A stretch of 64,000 nucleotides of DNA from Paenibacillus_E sp040812395 (GCF_040812395.1 NZ_JBFNXH010000004.1:124001-188000); one strand, 5' to 3'. Shown: positions 25,851-35,143, numbered from the stretch's first letter. Translations and numbers: made by a program. The notes: generated by a model not told the origin, from the sequence alone.

Positions 25851-26498
25851 TTAGTTTGAAGCCCGCTTAGCCCATTTCGCTTTCAAGGCGCTTTCCACTT
25901 CGGCGAAAATCTGTTCCGTCGTTTTGCCCTCTGTGCTGATGCCTAATTTCCCGGCTCTTTTGGCCACGCTCTCCGCTTTCTTCGCCTCATTGGCTTGATT
26001 TAGCGCAGCGCGGATCTGCTTCGCCGTCAGTCCATCTGTAGAGATGCCCGCTTTGACCGCTTTTTCTTGCAGTTTGGCAAGCTCAGCTGCTTGGATCGCT
26101 GTTTTCAAATCTTTACTGGATTTGCCATCCGTGCTAATTCCTAATTTTTGGGCTTTAGCCTGGAGCTTAGCTTCACTTGCGGATTTAATCGCAGCTTTAA
26201 GCTCGTCGATTGTTTTGCCTTCCGTGCTAATTCCCAGCTTCGCAGCCGCTTTATTCAAGCGCTCCGTTTGGCGGGCGGTTTCCGCTGCTTGAATATCTGC
26301 TTTGATTTGTGCATTCGTTTTTCCTTCGGTCGTGATGCCAAGGGACTGCGCTTTGTCCTGTAAAAGCTGTTTGCCCGGATGAAACGAGCTGCTGGTGGTT
26401 GCAGATGCAGCGCCTTGAGCGGACTCGGCAAAAGCGGCAGCCGGTACAGACAATACGATTGCGCTGACCAAAGCGAATCCAGTTAACTTTTTCAACAT
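25851..26498 (-). CDS. Secreted protein with five LGI(S/T)T(D/E)GK helical repeats
   Basis: This encodes 215 residues starting MLKKLTGFALV, with GAGGAG 8 bases before this ATG at 26498. The signal peptide ends near AFA. The mature part holds five copies of an LGISTEGK-like motif at about residues 53, 88, 119, 150 and 185 (spacing 31-35). Each is followed by a T..QI/EL..AI helix, so each unit looks like a small helix-loop-helix of the SAP/Rho-N style. Ala and Lys are abundant. The function is unknown; export to the wall or medium is inferred from the signal peptide. It lies just downstream of a two-component system and may be its target. Confidence 0.8.
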   Translation of the reverse strand: MLKKLTGFALVSAIVLSVPAAAFAESAQGAASATTSSSFHPGKQLLQDKAQSLGITTEGKTNAQIKADIQAAETARQTERLNKAAAKLGISTEGKTIDELKAAIKSASEAKLQAKAQKLGISTDGKSSKDLKTAIQAAELAKLQEKAVKAGISTDGLTAKQIRAALNQANEAKKAESVAKRAGKLGISTEGKTTEQIFAEVESALKAKWAKRASN

Positions 26499-26571
26499 AA
26501 GGTTCACTCCTCGATTTCTTCTCATTTAGCTTACGAACCTTATCCTACAGGAGAAATATGTCATAAGTTTG

Positions 26572-27963
26572 TCATGCTGGCACAGGCAAGAAAATCGAGA
26601 AAACCGTCCCTTTCCCAGGCTCCGATTGCACGCGAATCGTACCACCGTGAGCCTCCACAATATGCTTGCAGATCGTGAGTCCAAGCCCTGCGCCGGAGCG
26701 ATTTCGGCTTTCATCCGCTTTGTAGAAGCGATCAAACAAATGCGGCAGCTTTTCCGCTGGAATCCCAGGGCCGTTGTCCCATACTTCAATCCAGCGGTCA
26801 TTTTTCGTCGCACGCATGCGGATTCCTGCCGACGATCCAGGCGAAATGTGATTGATCGCATTGTCCAGCAGATTGATGAACACCTGTCTCAGCCTGTCCG
26901 CATCGACAGGGACGATGAATGGCTCCCCTTCCTCAGCCGACAGCTCAATTTCCTTCGCTTTTGCCTTCATCTTCAGCTGCGTGACGACAAGCGTCATCAA
27001 TTCCGTGACATCGACCTCCTGAATGTCCAGCTTCACCTGCTTTTCTTCAAAAGAGGAGAGTTGCAGCAGGTCGTCCACCATGTTGCTTAATCGCATCGTT
27101 TCACCCAGTGAGACTTGGATAAAATCGTGCGCATCCCGGGGTTCGACAACGCCGTCTACGATACCTTGAAGCGATGCCCGAAGCGTTGTAAGCGGTGTCC
27201 GAAGCTCGTGGGAAATTTCAGAAAGCAAGCGCTTGCGGCTGACTTCCACCTTTTCCAATTTACCCGCCATCCGGTTAAGGGAGCCTGCCAACGAAGCGAT
27301 TTCGTCGTTCCCACGGACCGTGACTCTCCCGCTAAAATCACCTTCCGCCAGCGCCTCGGCCCTCTTGCTCATGAGCTGTATCGGCTTCACAAAGTGGCGC
27401 GAAACGAAGTACAGTACCGCCACCGCCAGAATCGAGATGAGCAGAGCAGACAGATAAATGGCCCGGTTAATGCCATCCGTCAATCCTTCAATGTTCTCGA
27501 TAGGCGTATACAGAAAGATGCCCCCGACAACCTTGTCATTCAGCAGGACAGGCTGTCCGACAATCAGCATTTTCACCGTGCTATTCTGTGCAAAGTTGCT
27601 TTCTACAGTTACCTGCGCCCCGCCCAGCACTTGATCAACCCATTCCTTGCGTGCAGGCACCTCGCCCACCGAAACGAATTTGTCCGAATTCAGTTTCGGA
27701 TGTCTGACCACGGATACGCGGACTTTGGACGTTTTCTCAATCGTATTGATTTGTTTGCGGAAATCCTTCTGCTGCATCGCGTTATCGAGCAAATCTGTGG
27801 CCAGCGCCTCCACCTGCTCCACCTTTTCCAGAAGAAGCGTCTCGCTGCGTTCATAGGTGATCTGATGCATGGAGTAGCCAATTGTACCGGAAATCGCCAG
27901 AATTGAAACAATGGTAATACTTATATAGATGAATAATAGCTTACGATAAAAAGAGTTCAGCAT
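26572..27963 (-). CDS. Membrane sensor histidine kinase (HAMP, HisKA, HATPase)
   Basis: A 463-residue protein. Two membrane helices (about 8-30 and 170-190) enclose an extracellular sensor of 140 residues. A HAMP domain follows (about 190-240, ending RMAGKLEKVE). Phospho-acceptor His252 lies in SEISHELRTPL. The HATPase has the N box NLLDNAINH, G1 DNGPGIP, F box FDRFYKADESRNRSG and G2 GAGLGLTI. It overlaps its response regulator by 7 bases. It resembles BaeS/CssS/ResE-type kinases; the signal is unknown. Confidence 0.93.
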   Translation of the reverse strand: MLNSFYRKLLFIYISITIVSILAISGTIGYSMHQITYERSETLLLEKVEQVEALATDLLDNAMQQKDFRKQINTIEKTSKVRVSVVRHPKLNSDKFVSVGEVPARKEWVDQVLGGAQVTVESNFAQNSTVKMLIVGQPVLLNDKVVGGIFLYTPIENIEGLTDGINRAIYLSALLISILAVAVLYFVSRHFVKPIQLMSKRAEALAEGDFSGRVTVRGNDEIASLAGSLNRMAGKLEKVEVSRKRLLSEISHELRTPLTTLRASLQGIVDGVVEPRDAHDFIQVSLGETMRLSNMVDDLLQLSSFEEKQVKLDIQEVDVTELMTLVVTQLKMKAKAKEIELSAEEGEPFIVPVDADRLRQVFINLLDNAINHISPGSSAGIRMRATKNDRWIEVWDNGPGIPAEKLPHLFDRFYKADESRNRSGAGLGLTICKHIVEAHGGTIRVQSEPGKGTVFSIFLPVPA

Positions 27964-28670
27964 ATGTCTGGTCCCTCGAACTTATACCCGACACCCCAAA
28001 CCGTGCGGATGCTCCAGTCCTTCTTCCTCTCCGTCAAGGCGGACAACTTCTCCCGCAGTCGCTTGATGTACAGGTCGACGACACGATCCTCGCCTTCGAA
28101 GTCCCAGCCCCATATTTTCGTAATGAGATCCTCGCGTGTGAACACCTGATTCGGGTTTCGCACGAGGAACAACAGCAGCTCGTATTCCTTTTTGGGCAGC
28201 GCCACTTGCTTCCCTTCTACGGAAACTTCATGCGAACTTGCATCCAGCCGAAGACTGCCCACTTCGTAAAGATTCGTTTGGATCGGCCTATCCGTTCGTT
28301 GAAGCGTTCTGCGAAGAATTGTCGTAATGCGCGCCACCATTTCATTCGGGTCAAAAGGCTTTACCAAATAATCGTCAGCGCCCATATGCAGACCCTCGAT
28401 CCGCTCCTCCACTTGTCCCCTTGCGGTCAACATCAGGATGGGCACGTCGCTCATGGCACGGATTTTCTGGCAAACGGACCAGCCGTCACGCTTCGGCATC
28501 ATGAGGTCCAGCACCACAAAATCAGGCTGCAACGCATCGAACTGCGCGAGCGCCTGCTCCCCGTCATGGGCGGTTTCAACGGCATAACCGCTCTTCTCCA
28601 GATACAGCTTCGTAATCCGGCAAATATTAGGATCATCGTCCACGACCAGTACGGTTGTCATTTGGCTCAC
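27957..28670 (-). CDS. OmpR-family response regulator
   Basis: This encodes 237 residues. The receiver domain (1-120) has the acidic pair DDD (about 11-13), phospho-acceptor Asp in DFVVLDLMMPK (about 55), and Thr and Lys in MLTARGQ and YLVKPFD. The winged-helix effector (about 135-232) has LPKKEYELLLFLV and GEDRVVDLYIKRLREKL. It is the first gene of the pair with the kinase above. Its upstream region is occupied by a 113-bp tandem array. Confidence 0.94.
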   Translation of the reverse strand: MSQMTTVLVVDDDPNICRITKLYLEKSGYAVETAHDGEQALAQFDALQPDFVVLDLMMPKRDGWSVCQKIRAMSDVPILMLTARGQVEERIEGLHMGADDYLVKPFDPNEMVARITTILRRTLQRTDRPIQTNLYEVGSLRLDASSHEVSVEGKQVALPKKEYELLLFLVRNPNQVFTREDLITKIWGWDFEGEDRVVDLYIKRLREKLSALTERKKDWSIRTVWGVGYKFEGPDIC

Positions 28671-28710
28671 TCCTTTGAACTTTTTGCGCTGCGCTGCTGG
28701 TTGCTTTTTA

Positions 28711-29400
28711 CTCCCGTAAGGCCTTTTTCGGGCCTTACGAAGCAGCTTTCCCGCTACGCTTCACCTGTAGCGGCCAAAAAGGGCCTTTCAGCTCGTGCGT
28801 GGCACGCGGCTCGTTGCTTTTCACTCTGTAAGGCCCTTTTCGGGCCTTACGAAGCGGCTTTCCCGCTACGTTTCACCCGTAGCGGCCAAAAAGGGCCTTT
28901 CAGCGCTTGCCAGGCACGCGGCTGGTTGCTTTTCACTCCCGTAAGGCCCGTTTACGGCCTTACAAACCAGCCTTCCCGCTACACTTCACCTGTAGCGGCC
29001 AAAAAGGGCCTTTCAGCGCTTGCGTGGCACGCGGCTGGTTGGGTTTCACTCCCGCAAGGCCCGTTTACGGCCTTACGAAGCGGCCTTCCCGCTACGCTTC
29101 ACCTGTAGCGGCCAAAATGGGCCTTTCAGCGCTTGCGAGGCACGCGGCTGGTTGCTGTTCTCTCCCGCAAGGCCCTTTTCGGGCCTTACGAAGCGGCTTT
29201 CCCGCTACGCTTCACCCGTAGCGGCCAAAAAGGGCCTTTCAGCGCATGCGAGGCACGCGGCTGGTTGCTTTTCACTCCCGTAAGGCCCTTTTCGGGCCTT
29301 ACAAAGCAGCCTTCCCGCTACACTTCACCTGTAGCGGCCAAAAAGGGCCTTTCAGCTCGCGCGTGGCACACGGCTGGTTGCTGTTCACTCCCGAAAGCGG
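28711..29400. repeat. 113-bp tandem repeat array, six units plus a partial unit
   Basis: Units start at about 28711, 28824, 28936, 29049, 29162, 29275 and 29388. Each contains the hairpin GTAAGGCCC-loop-GGGCCTTAC, then AGCGGCTTTCCCGCTAC, then TAGCGGCCAAAAAGGGCC TTTCAGC, and a GCACGCGGCTGGTTGC end. Units differ by scattered substitutions and one 1-base loss. The open frames crossing it are by-products of the period (113 is not a multiple of 3, so frames overlap) and are not genes. Confidence 0.93.
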
Positions 29401-29421
29401 GAGGCGCACAGCCTCCGCAAT

Positions 29422-29458
29422 CAACAAAGAATCCTAGTTTACACTAGGATTCTTGTTG
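29422..29458. terminator. Hairpin at the 3' end of glnS
   Basis: The arms CAACAA(A)GAATCCTAGT and ACTAGGATTCTTGTTG lie just downstream of the glnS stop. Confidence 0.7.
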
Positions 29459-29484
29459 CGTTTGATTCCATCTTGCCACTCCGG

Positions 29485-31149
29485 CTAGACGACAAACGAG
29501 CTTTTCAACGAAACGATCAGATTGAACACCAATCGATCGTTCGTCGTATATTTCGGATCCACGTTGAAATAACCGTGGCGGAAAAACTGAAACTTATCAT
29601 GCGGCTGCGCCTGCTTCATGTTCTCTTCCACGAAGCCTTGCACGATTTGCAAGGAATTCGGGTTCAAGTTCTCCAAGAAAGACGCGCCTTCGTTCTCTTC
29701 ATCGTCCAGAATCAGCGGCTCATACAAGCGGAATTCCGCTGGCACCGCGCTTTTCGCGTCCACCCAGTGGATCGTTCCCTTGACTTTACGGCCGGTGAAG
29801 CCGCTGCCGCTCTTCGTTTCGACATCGTACGTACAGTGCAGTTCGACCACTTTGCCGGTCTCATCTTTAATGAAATCGTTGCACTTGATGAAGTATGCGT
29901 TCTTCAAGCGAACTTCATTGCCGGGGAATAAACGGAAATATTTGCTCGGCGGGTTCTCCATGAAGTCATCCTGCTCGATATAAATTTCTCGCGAGAACGG
30001 AATTTGACGGGAACCCATCTCCGGATTCTCCGAATTGTTTTCCGCTTCTAGCATCTCAACCTGATCCTCCGGATAGTTGGTAATCACCACTTTGAGCGGG
30101 TTCAGGACACCCATCGTACGCAGCGCCTTCAATTTCAAATCCTCGCGAATGAAGTGATCCAGCATCTTCGCATCAACGGTACTGTTGCTTCTTGCAACGC
30201 CGATTTCGCGGGCGAAAGCGCGAATGGCTTCTGGCGTGAAGCCTCTGCGGCGAAGCCCGGAGATGGTCGGCATCCGCGGATCGTCCCAACCGTCCACAGC
30301 TTTCTCATCAACGAGAAGCTTCAGCTTTCTTTTGCTCATCACGGTGTTCGTTAGATTCAAGCGCGCAAATTCATACTGTCTAGGCACGTTCGGCATTTCA
30401 CACTCGCGAATAACCCAGTCGTAGAACGGACGTTGATCTTCGAACTCCAGCGTACAGATCGAGTGCGTGACGCCTTCAATCGCATCCTCCAACGGATGCG
30501 CGTAAGCGTACATCGGGTAGATGCACCAAGCATCCCCGGTATTGTGGTGATGCGCGTGAACGACACGGTAAAGAATCGGATCACGGAAGTTGATGTTCGG
30601 CGACGACATATCAATCTTGGCGCGAAGCACCCGCTCGCCGTCCTTGAATTCGCCCGCACGCATGCGCTCGAACAAACCAAGGTTCTCTTCCACCGTGCGG
30701 TCGCGATGCGGACTATTTTGACCTGGCTCAGTCAAGGTTCCGCGTGTTTCACGGATTTGATCAGCCGTTTGGTCGTCTACATAAGCAAGCCCTTTGCGAA
30801 TCAAAACCAGGGCGCGATTGTACATTTCATCGAAATAATTAGAAGCAAAGAACAGACCGTCCCACTGGAAACCAAGCCAAGCGACGTCTTCCTTAATCGA
30901 CTGGACATATTCGACGTCTTCCTTCACCGGATTCGTATCATCAAAGCGCAGGTTCGTTAACCCCTTGAACTCATCCGCAAGCTCAAAATTGAGACAAATC
31001 GATTTGGCATGACCTATATGAAGGTATCCGTTCGGTTCCGGGGGAAATCGAGTGATAACCTGGCTGACTTTGCCTGAATTTAAATCTTCGTTTACAATGT
31101 TTTTAATGAAATTAGATGGAGTGCTCGTTGGTGCAGTTTTCGTATCCAT
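29485..31149 (-). CDS. glnS: Glutaminyl-tRNA synthetase
   Basis: A 554-residue class I synthetase that charges tRNA-Gln directly. The ATP motifs are GYLHIGHAK (HIGH at 44-47) and NTVMSKRKL (KMSKS-like, 271-275). RFPPEPNG, DDTNP and VTHSICTLEFEDQRPFYDW are GlnRS hallmarks, and the C-terminal beta-barrel anticodon-binding domain is present (FSREIYIEQDDFMENP). The length equals that of bacterial GlnRS. Most Bacillota make Gln-tRNA by the GatCAB route, so a GlnRS here suggests an acquired or alternative pathway. The long leader 31150-31232 is shared with the divergent aminopeptidase. Confidence 0.95.
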   Translation of the reverse strand: MDTKTAPTSTPSNFIKNIVNEDLNSGKVSQVITRFPPEPNGYLHIGHAKSICLNFELADEFKGLTNLRFDDTNPVKEDVEYVQSIKEDVAWLGFQWDGLFFASNYFDEMYNRALVLIRKGLAYVDDQTADQIRETRGTLTEPGQNSPHRDRTVEENLGLFERMRAGEFKDGERVLRAKIDMSSPNINFRDPILYRVVHAHHHNTGDAWCIYPMYAYAHPLEDAIEGVTHSICTLEFEDQRPFYDWVIRECEMPNVPRQYEFARLNLTNTVMSKRKLKLLVDEKAVDGWDDPRMPTISGLRRRGFTPEAIRAFAREIGVARSNSTVDAKMLDHFIREDLKLKALRTMGVLNPLKVVITNYPEDQVEMLEAENNSENPEMGSRQIPFSREIYIEQDDFMENPPSKYFRLFPGNEVRLKNAYFIKCNDFIKDETGKVVELHCTYDVETKSGSGFTGRKVKGTIHWVDAKSAVPAEFRLYEPLILDDEENEGASFLENLNPNSLQIVQGFVEENMKQAQPHDKFQFFRHGYFNVDPKYTTNDRLVFNLIVSLKSSFVV

Positions 31150-31232
31150 TGTTTGCCAGCCTTTCTCCCACGGTTCAAGTTTTATTTTCTATCATACACT
31201 AAATCTTACTAAAATATAAAGGAGCTAGCGAG

Positions 31233-32462
31233 ATGAAGACATTTGAGCAGTGCCTGGAGCAATATGCAGAGCTAGCCATCAAGGTTGGACTGAACGTCCA
31301 GAAAGACCAAACCGTCGTCATTATGACGCCAATTTCGTGTGCAGACTTTGTGCGCAAAATAACGAAAAAAGCTTACGACGCCGGAGCCAAAGATGTCGTT
31401 ATCGACTGGGACGACGACGAGGTTAAGGCACTCCGTCTGAAGCATGCTCCGGAATCCACGCTTCGCGAGTATCCAATGTGGCGGGCGAACGGACTAGAGG
31501 AGCTAGCCAAAGGCGGCGCGGCGTTCCTGCAAATTTATGCGCCAAACTCCGATTTGTTCAAAGGCATCGACCCTGAACGGGTTGCCGTCTCAGGCAAAGC
31601 AGCCGCTACTGCACGTGAAGGCTTCCTGCAATATATGCGCAGCAATCAAGTGAACTGGCTGATGATTTCTTATCCGACTGCCGAATGGTCGGCCAAAGTA
31701 TTTCCGAATCTCAGCGCATCTGAACAAATTACAGCGCTGTGGGAGCAGATCTTTAAGCTTACTCGCGTAGATAGCCACGATCCGATAGCGGCTTGGGACA
31801 CACACATCCAGCTTTTGAACAACAAGCAGAATATGCTGAACGGCAAAAAATACAAGCAATTGCATCTGCAAGCGCCTGGTACCGATCTCTATATCGAGCT
31901 TGCACCTAAGCATCTCTGGGTCGCTGCGGGAAGCCACACGGATAGCGGCATCTTCTTCGTGCCGAACATCCCGACGGAAGAAGTGTTCACGATGCCGCGC
32001 CGGAACGGCACGAATGGCACAGTTCGCAGCACGCTCCCGCTGAACTACCAAGGCTCCCTCATCGAAGGCTTCAGCCTGACGTTCGAGAACGGCAAAGTGA
32101 TCAGCGCCACTGCAGATGTCGGTCAAGAAGTGCTGAACAAGATGCTGGACATGGACGAAGGCGCCCGCTATTTGGGCGAGGTTGCGCTCGTGCCTTACGA
32201 TTCGCCGATTTCACAATCAGGCATTATTTACTACAACACGTTGTTCGATGAAAATGCCTCCTGTCACGTAGCGTTAGGGAATTCCTATCCGTTCACCATA
32301 GAAGGCGGAACCGCGATGAGCCCTGAAGAACTGGCCGCGAACGGTTACAACAAAAGCTTGATTCACGTGGACTTCATGATCGGATCAGCTGAGATGGATA
32401 TCGATGGAATCAAGGCTGATGGCACGCGTGAGCCTTTGTTCCGCAAAGGCAACTGGGCGTGA
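31233..32462 (+). CDS. M29-family metallo-aminopeptidase
   Basis: A 409-residue peptidase of the AmpS/thermophilic aminopeptidase family. The N-terminal domain starts EQYAELAIKVGLNVQKDQ. The C-terminal metal site residues are visible: Glu in NIPTEEVFT, Glu in YLGEVALV, His in NASCHVALGNSYP and His-x-Asp in IHVDFMIGS. It removes N-terminal amino acids in the cytoplasm using two metal ions. AAAGGAGC precedes the ATG. It is monocistronic with its own terminator and divergent from glnS. Confidence 0.94.
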   Translation: MKTFEQCLEQYAELAIKVGLNVQKDQTVVIMTPISCADFVRKITKKAYDAGAKDVVIDWDDDEVKALRLKHAPESTLREYPMWRANGLEELAKGGAAFLQIYAPNSDLFKGIDPERVAVSGKAAATAREGFLQYMRSNQVNWLMISYPTAEWSAKVFPNLSASEQITALWEQIFKLTRVDSHDPIAAWDTHIQLLNNKQNMLNGKKYKQLHLQAPGTDLYIELAPKHLWVAAGSHTDSGIFFVPNIPTEEVFTMPRRNGTNGTVRSTLPLNYQGSLIEGFSLTFENGKVISATADVGQEVLNKMLDMDEGARYLGEVALVPYDSPISQSGIIYYNTLFDENASCHVALGNSYPFTIEGGTAMSPEELAANGYNKSLIHVDFMIGSAEMDIDGIKADGTREPLFRKGNWA

Positions 32463-32472
32463 CAACTTAAAA

Positions 32473-32539
32473 AACACCGCAGGCTGTTTGCACAGAACTC
32501 GAATTCCCATCGAGTTTGGGCAACACTGCGGTGTTTTTC
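32473..32539 (+). terminator. Intrinsic terminator
   Basis: AACACCGCAG pairs with CTGCGGTGTT, followed by TTTT, after the aminopeptidase gene. Confidence 0.85.
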
Positions 32540-32572
32540 ATTAGCCTACGTACATGATCGATCGAAGTTTGT

Positions 32573-33430
32573 TTATTGATGCCCTGCGTGACCAGGCTGC
32601 AGTTTTTTCTGAATCGTAGATTCACGCAGCACCCACTTGCCGTTCTCCCATTTCCAGAGGGAAGTCACATATCCAATCGTATCGGCATTGGCAATTCCCG
32701 TGATCCGCTGAATCCCTTTCAGCTCACAGACGCCGTCACCGTTGGTGTCGATGGGTTGAAGCAAACCATACGGATTGACGTCAACGATGATCGGCTTGAT
32801 CAGCCTGCCATTTTTGTACACGCCGAATCGGTCGTAATCCGCTTTCTTATCTTTGATATCGATTTTGTAGGATTTGCCGGTTTCCCCGATTTTCAGCTTC
32901 ACGACATAATTGTTCTTAAACGTCGCTTGGACGTGCAGCGGATCAGGGAGAGGAATCGCCGTCGGCACGTTATTTTTTAACGTATACAGATAGTAATAGG
33001 AGAGACCCCCGCTACCTCCTGTTTCGGCGGACACATAGATCTCAGGCACGCGATCTCCATTGACATCGCAGAAACCAAGCTGCGGATTATAACCGCCTTC
33101 CAACGGAATAACGACCTGCGTCTGCGACGGACCCGAGACAACGATGAAAAGCTTCGTGAAATAAGGGCTAGCGTTATCTTGCTTCGTCCCGAAGAGTGCC
33201 ACATTGTCTGGCTTGCCGTCGCCAGTGACATCAATTTCGCGGGTTTGCAAGAGTTGTCCCTGCGAGGCATTGGGTCCCACCGGAGGCAGCTCCTCCTTAT
33301 TTTCGGCTGCATGGACATTCGTTCCCCACATGGATAGCCCAACTAAAAGCAAACCGATTGCCGCCGTGTGCAGGGCGGTTCTTGCAGTCTTTCTAAACAA
33401 TGTACTCAACTCGCTTCGGCTGGATTTCAA
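32573..33430 (-). CDS. Secreted VCBS/FG-GAP-like protein with Ca-binding-type loops
   Basis: This encodes 285 residues with an N-terminal signal sequence (AIGLLLVGLSMWG ... VHAAE). Three Asp-rich loops, DVTGDGKPDNV, DVNGDRVPEIYV and DTNGDGVCELKG, follow the DxDGDG pattern of FG-GAP/EF-hand-like calcium sites. It has no other known domain. It is probably a surface or secreted beta-propeller-like fragment. It is monocistronic and convergent with the aminopeptidase. Confidence 0.8.
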   Translation of the reverse strand: MKSSRSELSTLFRKTARTALHTAAIGLLLVGLSMWGTNVHAAENKEELPPVGPNASQGQLLQTREIDVTGDGKPDNVALFGTKQDNASPYFTKLFIVVSGPSQTQVVIPLEGGYNPQLGFCDVNGDRVPEIYVSAETGGSGGLSYYYLYTLKNNVPTAIPLPDPLHVQATFKNNYVVKLKIGETGKSYKIDIKDKKADYDRFGVYKNGRLIKPIIVDVNPYGLLQPIDTNGDGVCELKGIQRITGIANADTIGYVTSLWKWENGKWVLRESTIQKKLQPGHAGHQ

Positions 33431-33567
33431 ATCCGCCTTATTATTTCAACTATTTCCATCATGTATGCGGAGCCACTCGCGCGGCGAATGGAGAATTTGC
33501 AATCCGGATCGGCTTACATTAAAGGAATTCCTCCCCGCGCAATCGAATTTTACACGAAGAGTAATGT

Positions 33568-34530
33568 ATGAATGAGGTGCTTTTTTTGAAAATCGATCGC
33601 CTGCTCGCTATCACAATGCTCCTGCTGAACCGCAGAAGAATTAGCGCGAAGGAGCTTTCCGAGCGTTTTGAAGTTTCCCTAAGAACGGTATACCGCGATG
33701 TAGAAGCGATTAACCAAGCTGGAGTCCCCATTGCCTCCTACGCCGGGACAAGCGGCGGCTATGAGATCATGGAGCAATACCGGCTCGATCGCCAGTTTCT
33801 TTCATTAGAAGAACTGCAATCCATTATCGTCGGACTCAAAGGCATCCGCTCCACCGTTGGCGAACAGGAAGTGGGCAACCTTCTCGATAAAGTTGGCGCC
33901 CTTGTCGCCAAATCGGAGCAAAACACAGTTGCCAACTTGAACGACCAGTTCATCTTCGATATAAACCCATGGCGTAAAGGCAGCGCAGACAAAGAGAAGC
34001 TCAATACGCTGCGAACTGCCATCCGGCAATCCCAGCTTATTTCTTTCCAATACATCACCTCGCAGAGCCAGATTTCTGTGCGTACTGCCGAACCTATGGG
34101 CATCGTCGTCAAAGGATTTGGCTGGTATTTGTACGGATATTGCCTGCTTCGCCAGGATTATCGCATCTTTCGGCTATCCCGGATGAAAGAGATTGAAGTG
34201 CTCTCCCGAACCTTCGAACGCAAAGCAGAAACGATCGAACAGCTTCACTATGGCTGGGGCAAAAGAGATCACGACAATTTCGTCAAACTCGTGCTTCAGG
34301 TGCAACCGGCTTCACGCGCCCAGGTGGAGGATTACTTCCAGCCTGAACAAATCGCCGAGCAGCCCGACGGCACTTTGCTGGTCACCTCGGTTCAACCGGA
34401 CGAATCGTGGCTGTACGGTATGCTGCTGAGCTACGGTCCGCACTTGCGCATTATTGAACCTGCCCATATTGCCGAGGCTATAAAAGATAGAGCTCAACAA
34501 ATTGTCGAGATCTATACCAAGGAACACTGA
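33568..34530 (+). CDS. YafY-type HTH-WYL transcriptional regulator
   Basis: This encodes 320 residues from ATG 33568. A TTG at 33586, with AATGAGGTG just upstream, would give the more family-like start MKIDRLLAITM. It has an N-terminal winged helix (RRRISAKELSERFEVSLRTVYRDVEAI), a WYL sensor domain with GWYLYGYC and FRLSRM (about 180-210), and a C-terminal WCX segment (SWLYGMLLSYGPHLRIIEP). WYL proteins sense small ligands or nucleic acids. The adjacent DinB-like gene may be its target; this HTH-WYL/DinB arrangement is common in Bacillota. Confidence 0.9.
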   Translation: MNEVLFLKIDRLLAITMLLLNRRRISAKELSERFEVSLRTVYRDVEAINQAGVPIASYAGTSGGYEIMEQYRLDRQFLSLEELQSIIVGLKGIRSTVGEQEVGNLLDKVGALVAKSEQNTVANLNDQFIFDINPWRKGSADKEKLNTLRTAIRQSQLISFQYITSQSQISVRTAEPMGIVVKGFGWYLYGYCLLRQDYRIFRLSRMKEIEVLSRTFERKAETIEQLHYGWGKRDHDNFVKLVLQVQPASRAQVEDYFQPEQIAEQPDGTLLVTSVQPDESWLYGMLLSYGPHLRIIEPAHIAEAIKDRAQQIVEIYTKEH

Positions 34531-34596
34531 CAGTATGTTGTCAGCAGTGCTAGTCTATGATAGATCTATGCTTTTCAATCAAAGGAGGCTTCACTC

Positions 34597-35097
34597 ATGT
34601 TTACAACGATCTCTTCCTTCATCGATGAATGGAACATTGAATCCGCAGCTACACTAAAAGTCCTGGAAACGTTAACAGATGCTTCGCTCAGCCAGCAGAT
34701 TGCTCCCAATTTCCGCGCATTGGGGCAATTGGGGTGGCACATTGCCACCACCATTCCGGAAATGCTGTCGCGTACCGGACTCCAGCTCAATTTCCCTGAA
34801 GGCGAAGAACACGCCCCCTCTTCTGCAAAAATGATCGCAGATACATACCGCGCCGCCTCCGCAGCGCTGGTGGATGCCATTCAGTCGCAGTGGACGGATG
34901 CAACGCTAGCTGAAAGCAGTGATATGTACGGAGAGATGTGGCCTAACAGCCTTACGCTGCGTATCCTCATCTCCCATCAAATCCACCATCGCGGCGAAAT
35001 GATCGTCTTAATGCGCCAAGCCGATCTTCGCGTGCCGGATATCTACGGCCCGACCCGCGAGGATTGGCTGGAGCGCGGCATGCAGCCGTTGGTTTAG
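34597..35097 (+). CDS. DinB-family protein
   Basis: A 166-residue four-helix-bundle protein. The metal-binding His triad is visible: His48 in LGWHIATT and the HQIHH cluster at 127-131. A strong AAAGGAGG lies before the ATG. DinB/YfiT-type proteins are metal-dependent, often thiol-transferase-like or stress-linked enzymes. It lies 66 bases downstream of the WYL regulator, with a strong terminator after it. Confidence 0.88.
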   Translation: MFTTISSFIDEWNIESAATLKVLETLTDASLSQQIAPNFRALGQLGWHIATTIPEMLSRTGLQLNFPEGEEHAPSSAKMIADTYRAASAALVDAIQSQWTDATLAESSDMYGEMWPNSLTLRILISHQIHHRGEMIVLMRQADLRVPDIYGPTREDWLERGMQPLV

Positions 35098-35117
35098 AAA
35101 GTACCCAAGAGAAATCG

Positions 35118-35143
35118 AAGAGCACAGAGATGTGCTCTTTTTT
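35118..35143 (+). terminator. Intrinsic terminator of the DinB gene
   Basis: The perfect stem AAGAGCACA/TGTGCTCTT has a 4-base loop and TTTT after it. Confidence 0.9.

Noticed and set aside
28711..29400. CRISPR array
   Set aside because: The whole 113-bp unit repeats, with no unique spacers between short repeats, and no cas genes are nearby. The same holds for the 46.4-47.3 kb array.
28206..29447. Four overlapping plus-strand open frames with a repeating protein pattern
   Set aside because: Their starts are exactly 113 bases apart and the protein repeats follow the DNA tandem array. No ribosome sites are present, and the longest begins inside the response-regulator gene on the other strand.
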